Shown: one piece after another, positions 45,497 through 57,861 of the stretch
How positions within the stretch are numbered: the stretch's first letter is position 1
Layout of the letters: each line of letters opens with the position of its first letter
Assembly (NCBI GenBank): GCA_029945375.1
Contig: CM057069.1
Span: 682,001 to 746,000, forward strand
Reading direction: 5' to 3'
Length of the DNA stretch: 64,000 nucleotides
Source: Agaricus subrufescens
Lineage: Eukaryota; Basidiomycota; Agaricomycetes; Agaricales; Agaricaceae
Notes under the pieces: model-generated
Database searches by the model: none
Told to the model about the DNA's origin: nothing
Seen by the model: the letters and a program-made list of their open reading frames with translations, nothing else
Translations under genes and position numbers: made by a program

Positions 45497-47160
45497 CATC
45501 ATGTACATCTGTATCATGGTTCAATCAGAGGGTCACTGAATTTGTTATCTCAAAGTCCACTGAGCCTGAATTCTGTAATACTAGATTCTGATTCTGAACC
45601 TTTTGCCGGAGATGCCGATGGATATATCAAGCAGCTGTGCCAGCAGATCTCGAAATTCAAGAAATTGCCTCTACAACCTTTCTTACATTGTTGCCGACTA
45701 TCACACACTTGACCAATACATTCCTGGTACCTGGATCAAAGAGCAGGATATAGTGGTCATATTTCATACCCAAGCAGTTCATACCAGTAATTGATAATAA
45801 CAAATGATGCCAACTCATTTGAGGGCTTAAATGTGTTCCTTGTCCTCTAAGGCTTGTTTCTGATAACAATATGTGTCTTGGATTGGTCTAGTCATAAATT
45901 TTTTATTTGCCAGAGTCATCTTGATGACTGGCTGGAGGTCTGTTTGGGCATCGGCCTTGGAATCACTGTGTGATGTTCATTTAAATTTGAACTAGTCTTT
46001 ATCTTTTTGATGTTGTAAGCAAGCTACCCAGAAGCTACCCTAGGTGACCAAGTGACTGGTGCATCAAAAGGAGTATACAGGATATCTTAGGCTATTATGT
46101 CACCGAGCTTACACTCTTTGACTGCGATCAATGACTGAATAACCAAATGACAGGGAAGCCTGCAGCTGTGCGAGATGTACACCGAGATGCTAATGATTTC
46201 AGGTCAACTGACCTGCATTTTGCACTTGTATATCCGCTATGCACGTCTGGGGCTGTCCGAGATCAACATCTCGGATAAGAGCGGTCATGATCATGCTTAA
46301 AAGCTGTCACCCTTGACTCCAGGTCTGTCCTGGCACCTATACTTCACAAGACGTTCCTAGATATATGGATCATATCCATTCCTAGAAAATTCATAGCATG
46401 CAAGTCGAACATTATGATGCACCTTATCTTTGCTTATTGTGGAGGGTGAGTTTGAAGAACCAGGCCCTGTGTATACATTATAATTGAAAGAGCAGGATGT
46501 AAGAGCGGGCACATGATTCAGGTGCAGAACGAAGCAATGCCAGTACTCAGACCACCATAAGATCATGTACTCATGTCAATGTGCGGCAGAACCTCGATAG
46601 TGTTGATGGCATAGTCATCTCGATTCCGCATATATATTTGACTCTCACATCATTTATTGACATAGGCGTCACCTTTCTCCGCATCTATCGCATGTGTCAA
46701 AACTCCGATGGGTCTAATTTGGGCGTAGTTAGGATTGAAAGACCAGTGAGTTCACAGCCATTCCAGGCTATCATGAGACGGTTGTTATGATAGTATGGAC
46801 TGAAGGATAGAGCGGCAACTATTTGCCAGTGTGGCATCGCACAAGTTGTTTACTTCAAGTCTTCAAGTATCCTAGTTCATAGACCGGGTCTTTCGATTCA
46901 CTCTTCTCAGATCCAGAATATGGATGGGGAAACCATGTCTTTTTTAGATTCAGAGTGAGAAGGCGACATACGAGAGACCCGGTAAGGTTGAGACAGGGTG
47001 TTATCCTCTGTTAATTTTAGACTGATCTCGATCAGTCGGTTCAGTTCGCAATAGTAAATGGGCAAAAACCCCTGCTTAAAACCACGCCCGATCTACTGTC
47101 TGATGGATAACCACACCCTCCCCTCGCTTGAGAACAGTCTCACAGTAAAGTCTGTACTCA
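45497..47160. other. non-coding region
   Basis: About 1.65 kb with only short unsupported frames. No gene, repeat or RNA was recognised. Confidence 0.5.
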
Positions 47161-47825
47161 ATGCCAGATTCGGTACAAAACTTGGTGCAGTTAGTCGCTC
47201 CCTTCGCTCACAAAAGTTGGAACCATCACTCAAAAAAGCTGATCAGTATAACACAATCAATCGAAGAGATACTTCAGGAGCACCTTCAGCGCTCAAGAAT
47301 CAAACGACTGTTCAGTCTCAACTCAGACGAACGTCTTTTAAAGAAATGCCGAGAAAAGCTTCAAGCCGCGTTGGAGATTTTACACGTGAGTGCTAACTTG
47401 TGTGCCCTTGACATATAAATCGAAGGAAGTGATACTGATTTATAACTATTTGTCTCTCCAGGCTGAGTCCCAGATTGCAGCAAGAATGGCGGCCAACTAT
47501 GTGAATGAGCAGGATACTTCCCTTCAAGAGGTGCAGGAGGGGCAATTTCTACATCCCTCTGGTACTCAGTACCCAAATTCAAACTCGTACAGTAATTACG
47601 ACGGCCTGGTATGTCACTTCATGGTGTGCACTGATATAAAAAAGTTATCTGAAGACTGTTACATTACTAAAATTCCAGACAACACGGAGCAACTCGATCC
47701 CCCGAGCTATACACTACCATATTAATGGATCTGGAAGTACTTATATCCAAGACAACAGTCTAGTTATCAACGGGTCAGGTAATAGCATAACTATGATGGT
47801 TTGTGGATTTCCCGGGGGCGACTGA
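47161..47825 (+). CDS. MLKL-NTD-like small gene, copy D (intact, 172 residues)
   Basis: Model: join(47161..47385, 47462..47608, 47679..47825), all GT-AG and in frame. The start is MPDSVQNLVQ. The helical part ITQSIEEILQEHLQRSRIKR, LFSLNSDERLLKKCREKLQA resembles the second half of the MLKL-NTD/NLR-associated helical bundle common in agaricomycete proteins. The middle exon (AESQIAARMAANYVNEQ) is polar. The tail has STYIQDNSLVINGSGNSITM and ends CGFPGGD. No NACHT, kinase or WD40 part follows, so the domain stands alone. The sequence that is an intron in copies C and F is retained here in frame (LVAPFAHKSW). Membrane or cell-death activity is only a family-based guess. Confidence 0.55.
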
Positions 47826-49401
47826 TCTCTGCGTGTACTCGATATTTACTCTCAGCCTTGATCGTAGCAGTAGAAATCAAAGGTTCAGTCACCATAAAGG
47901 GTGCATATCAAGCGTAATCTATAAGTCAGCGTCAGAGTTAGTTGCAATGCCTCAGCTTCCACGATGGCCTCCATTGAGACAGGTTGCCAACAACTCTCAA
48001 ATTTTACAGCTGAGTGGGCTATGATACCCCCCACCCACGAAATGTAGCTGATGCCAGTTACATCATATTCTCACCCACACGTTGTTACATTTTTATTATC
48101 TTTTACATATACACTTGCGGAAATATCAGTATAGATGGCAGAACTGGTCTGCCGCCCTTCACGGGCCCATAGCAGTGGTTCCGACTTTCCCAAATTAGAC
48201 AACAGAAGCTGTTTAACGTACCTTTAGGGACCTACACCAACATCTCTGTGATTCTGTGATTCAAAAATGGTGCTTTTATGAGTTACGTTTTACCGAGATT
48301 CGGTTTGGGATGTGAGATTATGATAATGTCAGACAGGCTCGTGACGCGGTATTGCAGAATCAATCATGGCATCATACTTTCAAGAGTGGCAGCTGTTGAA
48401 TGGCAGCTGTCTACTCGCCTACGTCAATCAGTCACAGTAGCTTGTAGGCAGCAGCAAAATCCCTCGTGAGATTTACTGAGACAACTTAAGTTGTGATCTT
48501 TAGCATTGATCGATCATCGACCATCAGTCAACGTCTAATCCGCTCAATCAGCGTCTTTCAAAGCAAAAGAATTAACTACAAAGGTCACCCAATGGGAACT
48601 TATCTGCTCCATAGATAGCAGTAGAACATATTTTTGAGGAGTCTACTAAGCTGTATGTAACAAACTATCACCAAATAATACTGCGGGCTATATCGGTGGA
48701 CTTCAATCATTGCAATGAGACATACACGCACTTGCGTATCACTTGAATACTAACGCGATAGAAATCAGAATCTGTCAGTCAGGGGCCAATCTAGCCGTCA
48801 CGGGTTGTCGACCGACACACTACAGGACATCCACCGCTACACGAATATTTGGTAGTGCATTTTGTTGGTACGGTGTCATCACGACCAGTGGTTTAGTGGG
48901 TGCGAAATGGAGGCTTAGATTATTGCAAATTGGTGGAAATGGTTGGCAGGGTCGCTCTGGGCTATGCTTACTGCAGTGATCCGATATCTCAACAGCCAAA
49001 AACTTTAGATTAACCTTTGAAGAACCGGTGGGCACTGTGAGATCGTGGCTCCTACAGTAGAAACTGAGGAAAAAAACCTGACTTAATCCTCGAAAAGTTA
49101 AAACAGTAAGCGCATGCGTCGGATCTGGTTATTCAAGTCACCTGGGTTGTATTGCTATTGATTGCGTCTACCAGGCTGGAGACGAAGCGGGTAAAGTCCA
49201 GTAACGCTGCACCATGCAATATAATCTGTTTAACACGCTACATCGTCCAAAATCCCAAAGGGCTTGTATGCGAATTCATGAAGGCCAAGAAACGGAGGCT
49301 CAGCGCTCAGCTCGGGGCGGTGATGAATAGTGATTATCTAATCGCCTCATGGCAGGACTGATTTTGAGTCACGTATCGACATCACTACTGGCTTATCACA
49401 A
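47826..49401. other. non-coding region upstream of eIF2-gamma
   Basis: About 1.6 kb without credible coding signal; short frames such as 48743-48979 have no family. It includes the eIF2-gamma promoter. Confidence 0.5.
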
Positions 49402-51158
49402 ATGTCCGACGAAACACTCCAGAAACGCGAAGACGACTACGCATCCGAGGACGATGAGGACGATGAACTCGAACAAATACCTAACGTCGAAGTCGATGTC
49501 GCCAATCTCAACCCACTATCCCCCGAAGTCATATCTAAACAGGTAAATAGCAATCTCAGAAGTTTTTCTGCTTCCTCATCCCACGATCTTAACTGCGTTT
49601 CTTCCTCCTTCCCCATTCTTCAACCTTATACAGGCAACTATCAATCTCGGTTTGCAACCTTTATACTATTCGCTTTCTGCGAAAAGTTTACGCTAAATCG
49701 AACTTCCTATAGGCACAATCGGACACGTCGCTCATGGTAAATCAACAGTAGTGAAAGCAATATCGGGAGTCCAGACAGTACGTTTCAAAAACGAACTCGT
49801 CCGCAACATCACCATCAAGCTCGGATACGCCAACGCCAAAGTACGCATCTACATCTCTACCCAAAAAATACAATAAATTTTGATCGCCTCGATTTCTCAG
49901 ATATACAAATGCGAAAACGCATCATGCCCAAGACCAGGTTGCTATAGATCCTATCGCTCAGATAAAGAAGACAGTCCGCCATGTGAACGACCCGGCTGCG
50001 GTCATCGCATGAAACTTATCCGTCACGTATCATTCGTCGATTGTCCAGGCCACGACATTCTCATGGCTACAATGTTAAACGGTGCTGCAGTCATGGACGC
50101 CGCTCTTCTCCTTGTAGCCGCAAACGAAACATGTCCTCAGCCCCAAACATCCGAACACTTGGCCGCAGTTGAAATCATGAAACTGGAAAACATCATCATC
50201 CTCCAGAATAAAGTCGATCTGATCAAAGAGGCGCAAGCACTAGAGCATCAGAAGAGTATATCAGCATTCGTCAAAGGTGAGTTTCTCCTTTGCTTCTTCT
50301 TAATGAGGCCAACCCACATAAAAAACAACAGGTACAGTCGCCGAAAGCTCCCCCATCGTCCCCATCTCGGCACAACTCAAATACAACATCGACGCTGTGA
50401 ACGAATACATCGTCAAACGCATACCAATTCCCATCCGCGACTTTGCCTCCGATCCCAAACTTATCGTCATCCGTTCATTCGACGTCAACAAACCCGGTGC
50501 CGAAGTCGATGAACTCAAAGGTGGTGTCGCTGGTGGATCAATTCTTAGCGGTGTCCTTCGTCTCGGTCAAGAAGTCGAAATTCGTCCTGGTATCGTCACC
50601 AAGGACAGCTCTGGAAAAACAAAATGCAAACCGATTTTTAGTAGAATTTTGAGTCTGCATGCGGAGAATAATCTTTTACAATTTGCTGTACCCGGTGGAT
50701 TGATTGGTGTTGGGACGAGGATTGATCCGACACTTTGTCGTGCGGATAGATTAGTCGGTCAAGTGTTGGGTGCTGTAGGAAAATTACCCAAGATCTATAC
50801 TGGTCAGTCTTACCACCTTTATCACGATAACCTAAATATCTATTCATTATAATCCCCCATAGAACTCGAAATCAGCTTATTCCTCCTCCGCCGCCTCCTC
50901 GGTGTAAAAACCGAAGACAAGAAGCAAACAAAAGTATCAAAACTCACAAAGGGAGAATTACTACTCATCAACATCGGATCAACGTCGACGGGTGGTCGTG
51001 TACTTTCCGTCAAAGCCGATCTCGCGAAAATCCAACTTACTTCACCAGCGTGTACGGAAGTAGGTGAAAAGGTGGCGTTGTCTCGGCGTATTGAGAAACA
51101 TTGGCGTCTTGTGGGTTGGGGAAGTGTTCAACGGGGAACGGTGTTGGAGGTTGATTAG
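49402..51158 (+). CDS. GCD11: translation initiation factor eIF2 gamma subunit
   Basis: Model: join(49402..49542, 49634..49649, 49713..49840, 49901..50276, 50332..50802, 50863..51158), 475 residues, close to the usual length. A 47-residue acidic leader ([17 protein letters not shown]) precedes the GTPase. G1 is GHVAHGKST, and switch I reads [20 protein letters not shown]. The zinc ribbon is C-x4-CPRPGC...CERPGC, G3 is DCPGHD, G4 NKVD, and G5 lies in [10 protein letters not shown]. Domains II and III follow ([49 protein letters not shown]). It binds GTP and Met-tRNAi in the ternary complex. The 16-base exon 2 is required to join ATINL to GTIGHVAHG. Confidence 0.96.
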
Positions 51159-51779
51159 AGTGTGGGGTATGCACGTATGTTGATGTACATGTTGATGTGC
51201 TTTATACAAGCATTTGGTGTTGGTTGGGAGAGTATGACCCGGTGTGTGAAAGAGGAAAGGATTTCTACACCCTCGCACTTCTAGACTCGCCGGGCACTTC
51301 TTCGCACCCTACCTCTGCCAAGGGTACGCTCCAACACAATCGCCGAATAATCTCGTCATTTTTTTTTTAGCAATAATCAATACAAAGGGATCAATGCCTG
51401 TTAATGCTAGCTTATAAAGAAAAGTATTTATGAGCATCATCACTAGCGTTAGCTGCTACAGAAAGTGTGCTTATGAACATTTTTACTAACGTTAACTGAA
51501 ACAAAAAATGTTTATGAGCATCAGAAGGCCTACTAGGTCCTGGATACTATACAAGACGGTGATTTCAGTTCCCCAATTGTGCGGAAACTATGAAATAAGG
51601 TGAGTTCTATTTATGAACTACTTTATGCATCTCCAGAGCAGAACAAGAATCGGGGCATCATGGAAGGATTAACCTGCGGAAAAACAGTTTGACATCATTT
51701 TGGGGAATGTGGCACATAAGCTTTGGCATGCTCTGGTTCATCTAACTCGCCTTTATGTGTACGTTTGATTCCTAATCGC
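51159..51779. other. intergenic spacer between eIF2-gamma and the Ran pseudogene
   Basis: About 620 bases. The motif GTTTATGAGCAT or close variants occurs three times near 51425-51510 with ACTAACGTTA/CTAGCGTTAG, a small degenerate direct repeat. No gene was seen. Confidence 0.45.
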
Positions 51780-52350
51780 GTAGTCGGAGATGGTGGCACC
51801 GGCAAGACCGTGACTTTCGTCAAGGTGGCAACACAGCTTTGTGTATCCACCGATCGTGTGCTGACATCTTGCGTCCCCAGCGCCACTTGACTGGTGAATC
51901 CGAGAACAAGTACATCAGTATGAACAGGATGTCCACGTCGTGACATTGTGTGTTGCATTGATGTTCCTGCGCTTTTATTTTAGCCACCTTAGTGTCAAAG
52001 TTCACCCTCTACAATTCACAACCAACTTTGGTACCATCTGCTTCAATGTCTGGGATACAGCAGGGCAGGAAAAGTTCGGCGGTTTGAGGGATGGATATTA
52101 CATTCAAGGTCAATGTGGGATCTTTATGTTCGGTGTCACCTCGCGAATCACCTACAAGAACGTGCCTAACTGGAACCGCGATCTCGAACGCCTCTGTTTT
52201 CTGATCCAGTTCCTTGATCTTGATTATACTTGACAGGAACGTAAAGTGAAGACCGGCGCTGTTACCTTCCACCGCAAGAAGAATTTGCAGTATTTCGAGA
52301 TCTCTGTCAAGTCGAATTATAACTTCGAAAAACCCTGCGCCTACTTCCAC
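51780..52350 (+). pseudogene. Ran/Gsp1 GTPase pseudogene
   Basis: G1 reads VVGDGGTGKTVTFVK (one codon inserted relative to GGTGKTTFVK). Decayed sequence follows, then an exon beginning at about 51986 with [60 protein letters not shown] and NRDLERLC. The G4 region (GNKVD) is gone: the frame runs into [11 protein letters not shown] and stops. A last piece [31 protein letters not shown] follows an AG at about 52237. Several remains abut recognisable splice sites, so it looks like a decayed genomic duplicate and not a processed copy. Confidence 0.88.
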
Positions 52351-53135
52351 AGCGTCTTTGTTCCCGTCAGTTTATCATTCTTTCATCCTCGTCGCGGCCA
52401 GGTCATTGACTTGGTTCTCGGCTTAGGCCTTACGCTATGGGAATAATCAGTTTTCCTCCTCGGCTCAAACCGCACGTCGGCTAAAAGAAGAAGCTCTTTG
52501 GAAACGTAGATTGCGACGACACGAATTGTCATCTATTGTTGTTTATCTGTCTTCATCACGATTAGTAGGCTCAGTTAAATTACTTGCCAACGCGAAGATA
52601 TATCTGGTATTCGGGGCGCTCGGCTTCGCTTTTAACTTTCTCCACACTCTCACTCGCAGGTGCGAATGCTCTCTGCACGCGGTATCAGTGCGATATCCCG
52701 ATTCTTCTTTAATGTGGCCGCTTCTCACTGAACGTTCATGGTGGTATCCGTAAACTCCTGTCTACGTTTACTCACCCTTGATGGACCCTGATTCTTCCTT
52801 AATGGGCTAGGCGGATTTGATCAGATCTCGGTACAAGATAACAATGCCCCTTTCAGTCCAAATACGTACCCCGTTTGTCAATGATTATCGGTAACCTCTC
52901 CATGAGGCCATAAATCGGAGTTTGTGGTAGTTCCGTAGTCTCTTAAATTGAATTTTGAGTAATGGCTTTTCTCGCACCAATGCAACACGTTCAGAGGATG
53001 GGCCTTTTGATTCAGAACAAGCCTACCAATAGGTACTGGAATCAGAAACACGTGGACAGAAGCAGATTCTTTGATAGATGATGGGCAGAGGCTGAGTCAT
53101 TGGCACTATGTATAATGAGTACAAGTTTATCATTG
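52351..53135. other. junction DNA and left edge of tandem unit 1
   Basis: After the Ran pseudogene, sequence from about 52860 matches 58220 onward and 63340 onward (for example TTTCAGAGGATGGGCCTTTTG-like text near 52988, 58335 and 63469). This is the 3' flank of the small minus-strand gene in each unit. Confidence 0.6.
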
Positions 53136-53744
53136 TCACCTGTCCCCACTCGACCCATGAACAACGTGTATGTCATGTCCGGACCCGTCAATTGTAACGC
53201 TGTTGTTGTTAATGTAGACGTTATTCGTGATATACTGCCTAATGTTGCTGGCGGCTGTTAGTTGTCGATTCGCCTGATACTTGAGAATACCAGAGTGGTC
53301 AGAGGGACCTTTGTGTTGTAGTAGTGCCACACAGCGAGAACACACATACCTGACTTGCTGAGTTAGAATCGGAAGCTGAACCCCTGTGTATGTGTGGGCC
53401 TCGGAGATCCTCCTCGATCTCCTGAAATATGGTTTCCTCTGGCATCTGTGATTCTACCTGAGGAGAATCCAGCCTGACATCCTTGGCGCCTAATTTGGAC
53501 ACTTACTCGTAGAATTACCAGGGCGCTCTGAAGCCTATCTCGGCATTCTTTTAAGACCCGTTTATCTGACTTGAAGCTGAGTAGTCTTTGGAGTCTCGAG
53601 CGTCGATCGAGTTTTCCCAGCCTTTCTTCTACTGACTGTATTATACTAACGTTGTTGGGTTTTTTTGAGTGATCAGCGGTCCTGAAAACGAGTAAGCAAG
53701 AAAGTGACTTACTGCAGTACCCTGCTTTGCATGGAGCTTTCCAT
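53136..53744 (-). CDS. MLKL-NTD-like small gene, copy C (intact, 152 residues)
   Basis: Model: complement(join(53136..53279, 53350..53457, 53507..53681, 53713..53744)); 459 nt in frame. Exon 1 gives MESSMQSRVLQ. Exon 2 gives TADHSKKPNNVSIIQSVEER, then RSRLQRLLSFKSDKRVLKEC and RDRLQSALVILR. Exon 3 is acidic/polar (VESQMPEETIFQEIEEDLRG). Exon 4 holds ASNIRQYITNNVYINNN and SVTIDGSGHDIHVVHGSSG. Intron 1 is only 31 bp, very short. The helical part resembles the latter half of the MLKL-NTD-like bundle found in fungal NLR-type proteins; the tail is the most conserved block between copies. No partner domain is present. Function unknown. Confidence 0.55.
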
Positions 53745-53814
53745 GAACAGAAAGCTTTCGGTGAGATTGTTTGTGAGTAGTACAACAGATTGGGAGGGCA
53801 ACAGAGGGTATGAT

Positions 53815-54185
53815 CAATGGGGGGCATTCCTGTTCTTTTATGAGGCTCACTGCAGGTTGGCTCCCTCGGTTCGCCAATCCATTAATAGATTTATTCGCCG
53901 CACACACATCATGAAGAAGCACGGAGTGGACCAAGTGGACCATTCAAAGCACGGAGTAGACCAACCTTTAAGCAAGTGGACCATGAGAAGCACGGAATGG
54001 ACCAACACTTAAGACTTATTTAAGGGTTGGTCCATTCCGTGCTTCTCATGGTCCACTTACTTAAAGATTGGTCTACTCCGTGCTTCTTGATGTATGTGCG
54101 GTGAATCAATCTGTTAATGGATTGACAAACCGAGGGAGCCAATCTGCAGTGAGACTCATAAAAGAACAAGAATCCCCCCCATTTG
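53815..54185. repeat. large imperfect palindrome in unit 1 (~170-bp arms)
   Basis: The left arm (CATTCCTGTTCTTTTATGAG...GCCAATCCATTAATAGATT...GAAGCACGGA) is matched in inverted order by the right arm ending at GAATCCCCCCCATTTG. The centre is near 54008 (ACTTATTTAAGG). It could extrude a long hairpin. Confidence 0.85.
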
Positions 54186-54881
54186 ACATCATAACCAGAA
54201 CAGTGAAGTGATAATGACAAGGTTCCGCCCACCGATATATTAACAGAGGATAGCGGTCAACGCTGCTGTGTTTGCGCCCCGCCAAAAGGTAATTATACCA
54301 CGTGTAACGTTATGACATGAGCGTCGTTCTAAATTCCTTGTAAATTCACACGTTTGACGTATTAGGCGATTGTACTTATTAAAAGTGGTATTACAAGTAT
54401 TGAGTATACTGACTCAGAAGTTTAGGTGACTTCTCAAAGATTCATACATCTATAAAAAAACTTTCCGGCCCTAAAGTGGATCTGAATCCGTCGGTCATGA
54501 TACAGCAAAGAAAAGAAGAAAATTTAGAGAGGTCACCCTAAGTTATTGGATCGGCACACACGCGCACATACACACATCGTCAAGCTTCCTCTCAGCTCTC
54601 TGCTTGAAACAAAAAAAAACAAACAAAAGTAAATCCACAAGTAAATGCTCATATAGCTAAACAACAAAAATATCATGTATGCGACGAAAAGTAGCAATAG
54701 ACCCTCCACCATAACTGTTTTCTCCTTCCAACCGACCGACCAAGCAACCGGAAAAAGGCCAAAGGCCAAACGTAACTCCACACGCCACTCACAACAATCT
54801 ACCGTCCAATCAAGCGTCGAAAACTAATTAAAAAAAAGGAGGTAAACAGACAAACTGAAAAAAACTGAATTCCAGACGTAC
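54186..54881. other. unit 1 flank between palindrome and MARCH copy 1
   Basis: Non-coding. 54186-54340 is a repeat found inverted in the MITE at 57900-58090 and direct in unit 2 at 59743-59900. The remainder (CACACACGCGCACATACACAC tract near 54556) is the ligase 3' flank shared with unit 2. Confidence 0.6.
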
Positions 54882-56691
54882 TTACCCAAGTGTCCTCTTA
54901 ACCAAAAGATTTCCAGTCCCAGCACCACTCCTCGCCGCCGCTGCCGCTACCGACGCATCGCGCAAAAACTCAGGTCTAAGATCAAGCTCCTTAATATCCA
55001 CCCCCGCAAAATCCTTACTCTTAACTTTCCGTGTCTCGATCTCGCATTTAGTATGCCAAAGGTGTAAAAGGTATAAACAAGCCTTAGCCGAACTGCGACG
55101 GTGATGATGAAAGGTCAGATTTATGAAGCGTCAACAGAACGCCAGGGCGCACCACAACGAATAACCCCAATAGCATTCCTCCACCAAACAGTATCAAGTT
55201 CCGTCCAACGCCTAGCACCTCCCCACCAAATCCCAACCACGACCTTCGCCAACCACCTCCAATACCTAAAATTCCACAACCCAGGTCCCTCGGAATCACC
55301 AACAGACGACGCATACAAAGTTGGTTGAAGACCGCTAATAAATCGACGATGTTGCTTGAGACCCAATAATTCACGCAGAATAGATGACCGTTTCGAAACT
55401 CGAAAGAGGAAACTACCCATGAGATGTGAGATGTATGGGATGAGAAGTGCGCCACCGATGCGCCTGCCGATTGATGATGCGTTAATTTCGACCATACGCT
55501 TGGCTGCTACTAGATTTGCAGCATCGGGGTCTTGGATTACATCGTCTACGTTGGCTGCATCGTCGTTCGGAGCAGGATTAGCGTTATTGGCATCTCCACC
55601 ACCACCAGCTCTTCGCCGCCCCGCCTCATTCTCACCCTGTATGGCATTACCATTCTCATCTTGAATGTTTGCTCGAATTAAATCATAAACGGGGCCTCAT
55701 TCAAGTGTATCGCAAACCCCGATGTCTTCCCAAGATCACTCAATTTGGCACCCAACAACCAGAATGCAAATCGGTGTAGCAGCTCTTTGTATGCTACCCG
55801 TAAGAGAGGAGCCACGAAGATACCGAAAATTGCGGGAGAGGGTGGCGAAGTAAGGAATGAATGAGAATACGGACGATCACGAGTGTGTCGGGTTTCATGG
55901 TGCATCCATTGAGGTGTGACCTGCGATCCTGGTCAAATGGACACAATAGGGACAACAGTCGAGAATGCCGACCTGCTCGAGGACGACAGGCGAGACGAGA
56001 CCAAGAACAGAGGGATGAGAGGGAGGTTGAGGAAAGCTGTCCAAGGCCAATTTGAAGGATCATCAGTCAGCATTAGATCGAAAACTCTAGAATTCCCCGT
56101 TTTAGTGGTCTATCTGAAATATTGGGTGAGGAGAGATGGGCGTACTCCTTTCCAAAGAAAAATTTAATCGCCCATGCACCATACGCATTCAAAGCAATGT
56201 AGATGCCTGCGGATAAAGGCATGCATTAGTTATGCGCAGCGATCGGGTGAGAGGATACGCACTGGAATCCATAACCCCGACAACTGCCGCCGTACCAGCC
56301 AGCGTAAAGAAACCTCCCGCCCTCAGCAACACCCTATCACCGAAACAGAGGAATAGCAACATCCTAGACTTTTCGCTCTGCATTTCATATCTGGTCCCAC
56401 ACTGTGGGCGCCCGCGAAGTATTCCCCTGTGCGGACCTAATCCATTCGAGAAGACACGACTCGTGTGCTATAAGCGTACATTTACATGGATGTGTCCATG
56501 TCCGGGTGTTTCCTGTACAGCATGAGGAGGACAGACCCGGAGGATTTGTGAGTATGGGCGTACCGGCTCCGTGTGGCTCCTCCCCACGGCAGATGTAGCA
56601 AAGCTTGACCTACGAGGCCGTGAGCAACAAAGCGAGGGTAGAGAGGCGGATACGGACTCAGAAGTCGTCGACGTACCCGTGGTGCAGGCAT
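54882..56691 (-). pseudogene. MARCH-type RING-CH membrane E3 ligase, copy 1 (broken)
   Basis: Exons: 56691..56677 (MPAPR), 56609..56564 (VKLCYICRGEEPHGA), 56512..56263, 56206..56146, 56086..55153 and the last exon to TAA 54882. The first RING cysteine pair (CYIC) and PCKCTLIAHESCLLEW are intact. Exon 3 has lost 17 bases against copy 2 just after NTSRA; this removes the first cysteine of the CPQC pair and shifts the frame. More lesions: a one-base loss with a TAA near 55680, a five-base loss near 55165, and loss of the last-intron acceptor (AG to CG). Family members are MARCH5-like ligases with several membrane segments (FFTLAGTAAVVGVM, GGALLIPYISHLMGSFLF). Confidence 0.85.
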
Positions 56692-57631
56692 AAAGCAAAG
56701 GCAGGACTCCCGCGGACTCACACCATCATGCGGCGCAACATCCAGGGCACAGCCGGAGGGCGTGGCTCTCTAATCAAATAGCGATGAATGCGGACATATA
56801 TTGAGAAGCATGATTACATAGGCAAACCCGGATTGGTAGTTCTAGTCATTTTGTGAAGAACAGAAAGTGTCACTCAAGCCGAAGTATTACGTATTTGTGT
56901 GCATTGTGGGAAATAGTCAGGAAATAGTTGATAATATTTAATTAATTGATTAATTATTGAATTAATGTCCATTCACTCGCTTTCAGGAGAGTCCAGCTCT
57001 AGACGATACCGGTCCATGTAACACGATCGGTGATGACGCGAATGATTCACGATTATACCAACTGCCAGGCCAGTGGTGTACAGTGTACAGACTCATTTGA
57101 TCATTGTGAACTTTTGGTCGTCCCTCACCGTCCCAAGGTACCAACTTCCGTAGATTATTCACGCCCTGAAGAGTTTGTTTCATCTGGGTTCTGGTGGTCT
57201 CTCTGTGCACGCGATCGGAAAGTCGCTCCGGTAAGCATCGCACATGAACCTTACTGCCAGATGCAAGAGCCTTATTTCTCAATCACGGTCCACAGGTCTA
57301 GGAAGTTCAAGTGATTGGTGATCAATGAAGTCTCTGGGTCACTACTGGCGCTGGCTGCGGGTCTGGTGGAACAATACGTAAGAGGTAGAGGAAGGATGCA
57401 CTCGATGGCCTGACCTATTGTTATTGCTGGCGCTGGGCTCAAGAGTCTTGACCTGACTCCCTGAGCGTCAATGGGGAGAGGCTGGAGGTGGTAATGAGTG
57501 GAAGGGAGAGAGAGAGGCTCACTGTGGCTAAGGTTCGTAGACTGTCTGGAGCACCTGCGTATAGAGGTAAGTCCTAAGTTCCCTTGTTATGCTTATTTGT
57601 GTATTTCCTCTTTTCAAGAACACCGAGGCCA
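56692..57631. other. upstream region of MARCH copy 1
   Basis: Duplicated in unit 2 (62372 on). Open frames are present in both units but the frames differ (plus 57030-57314 versus 62650-62910), so coding is unlikely. Presumed promoter and flank. Confidence 0.5.
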
Positions 57632-57799
57632 AGTATGCCAAAGATGTAAAAGGTATAAACAATCTTTAGGCTGATTGTAATGGTTGCGATGAAAAAAAGT
57701 CGGATCTACGACGCGTTAACAGAACACCAGAACGTACCACAACAAATAACCTCAAACCAGTAGCATTCCTCCACCAAACAGGATCAAGTTCCGCCCAGT
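57632..57799 (-). pseudogene. third MARCH fragment (exon 5/6 junction only)
   Basis: About 170 bases match 60690-60858 of copy 2, including GTATGCCAAAGATGTAAAAG, the last intron region and CATTCCTCCACCAAACAGGA. Only the start of the last exon, the intron and the end of exon 5 are present. A relic of a further repeat unit or of unequal exchange. Confidence 0.8.
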
Positions 57800-57861
57800 G
57801 TCGTACATATTTTACTTGGGACATTGACCCGGCAATCACTCACGATGTATTGATCCTTTAA

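Noticed and set aside
48743..48979. 78-codon plus ORF upstream of eIF2-gamma
   Set aside because: No motif, no splice context, and length within chance expectation.
52511..52753. ORF after the Ran pseudogene with a basic stretch (EEALWKRRLRRHE)
   Set aside because: Short, with no recognised family and no supporting splice signals.
57030..57314. ORF in the unit 1 ligase flank, with a counterpart in unit 2
   Set aside because: The homologous DNA in unit 2 (62650-62981) is read in different frames with different stops, so coding is not conserved.
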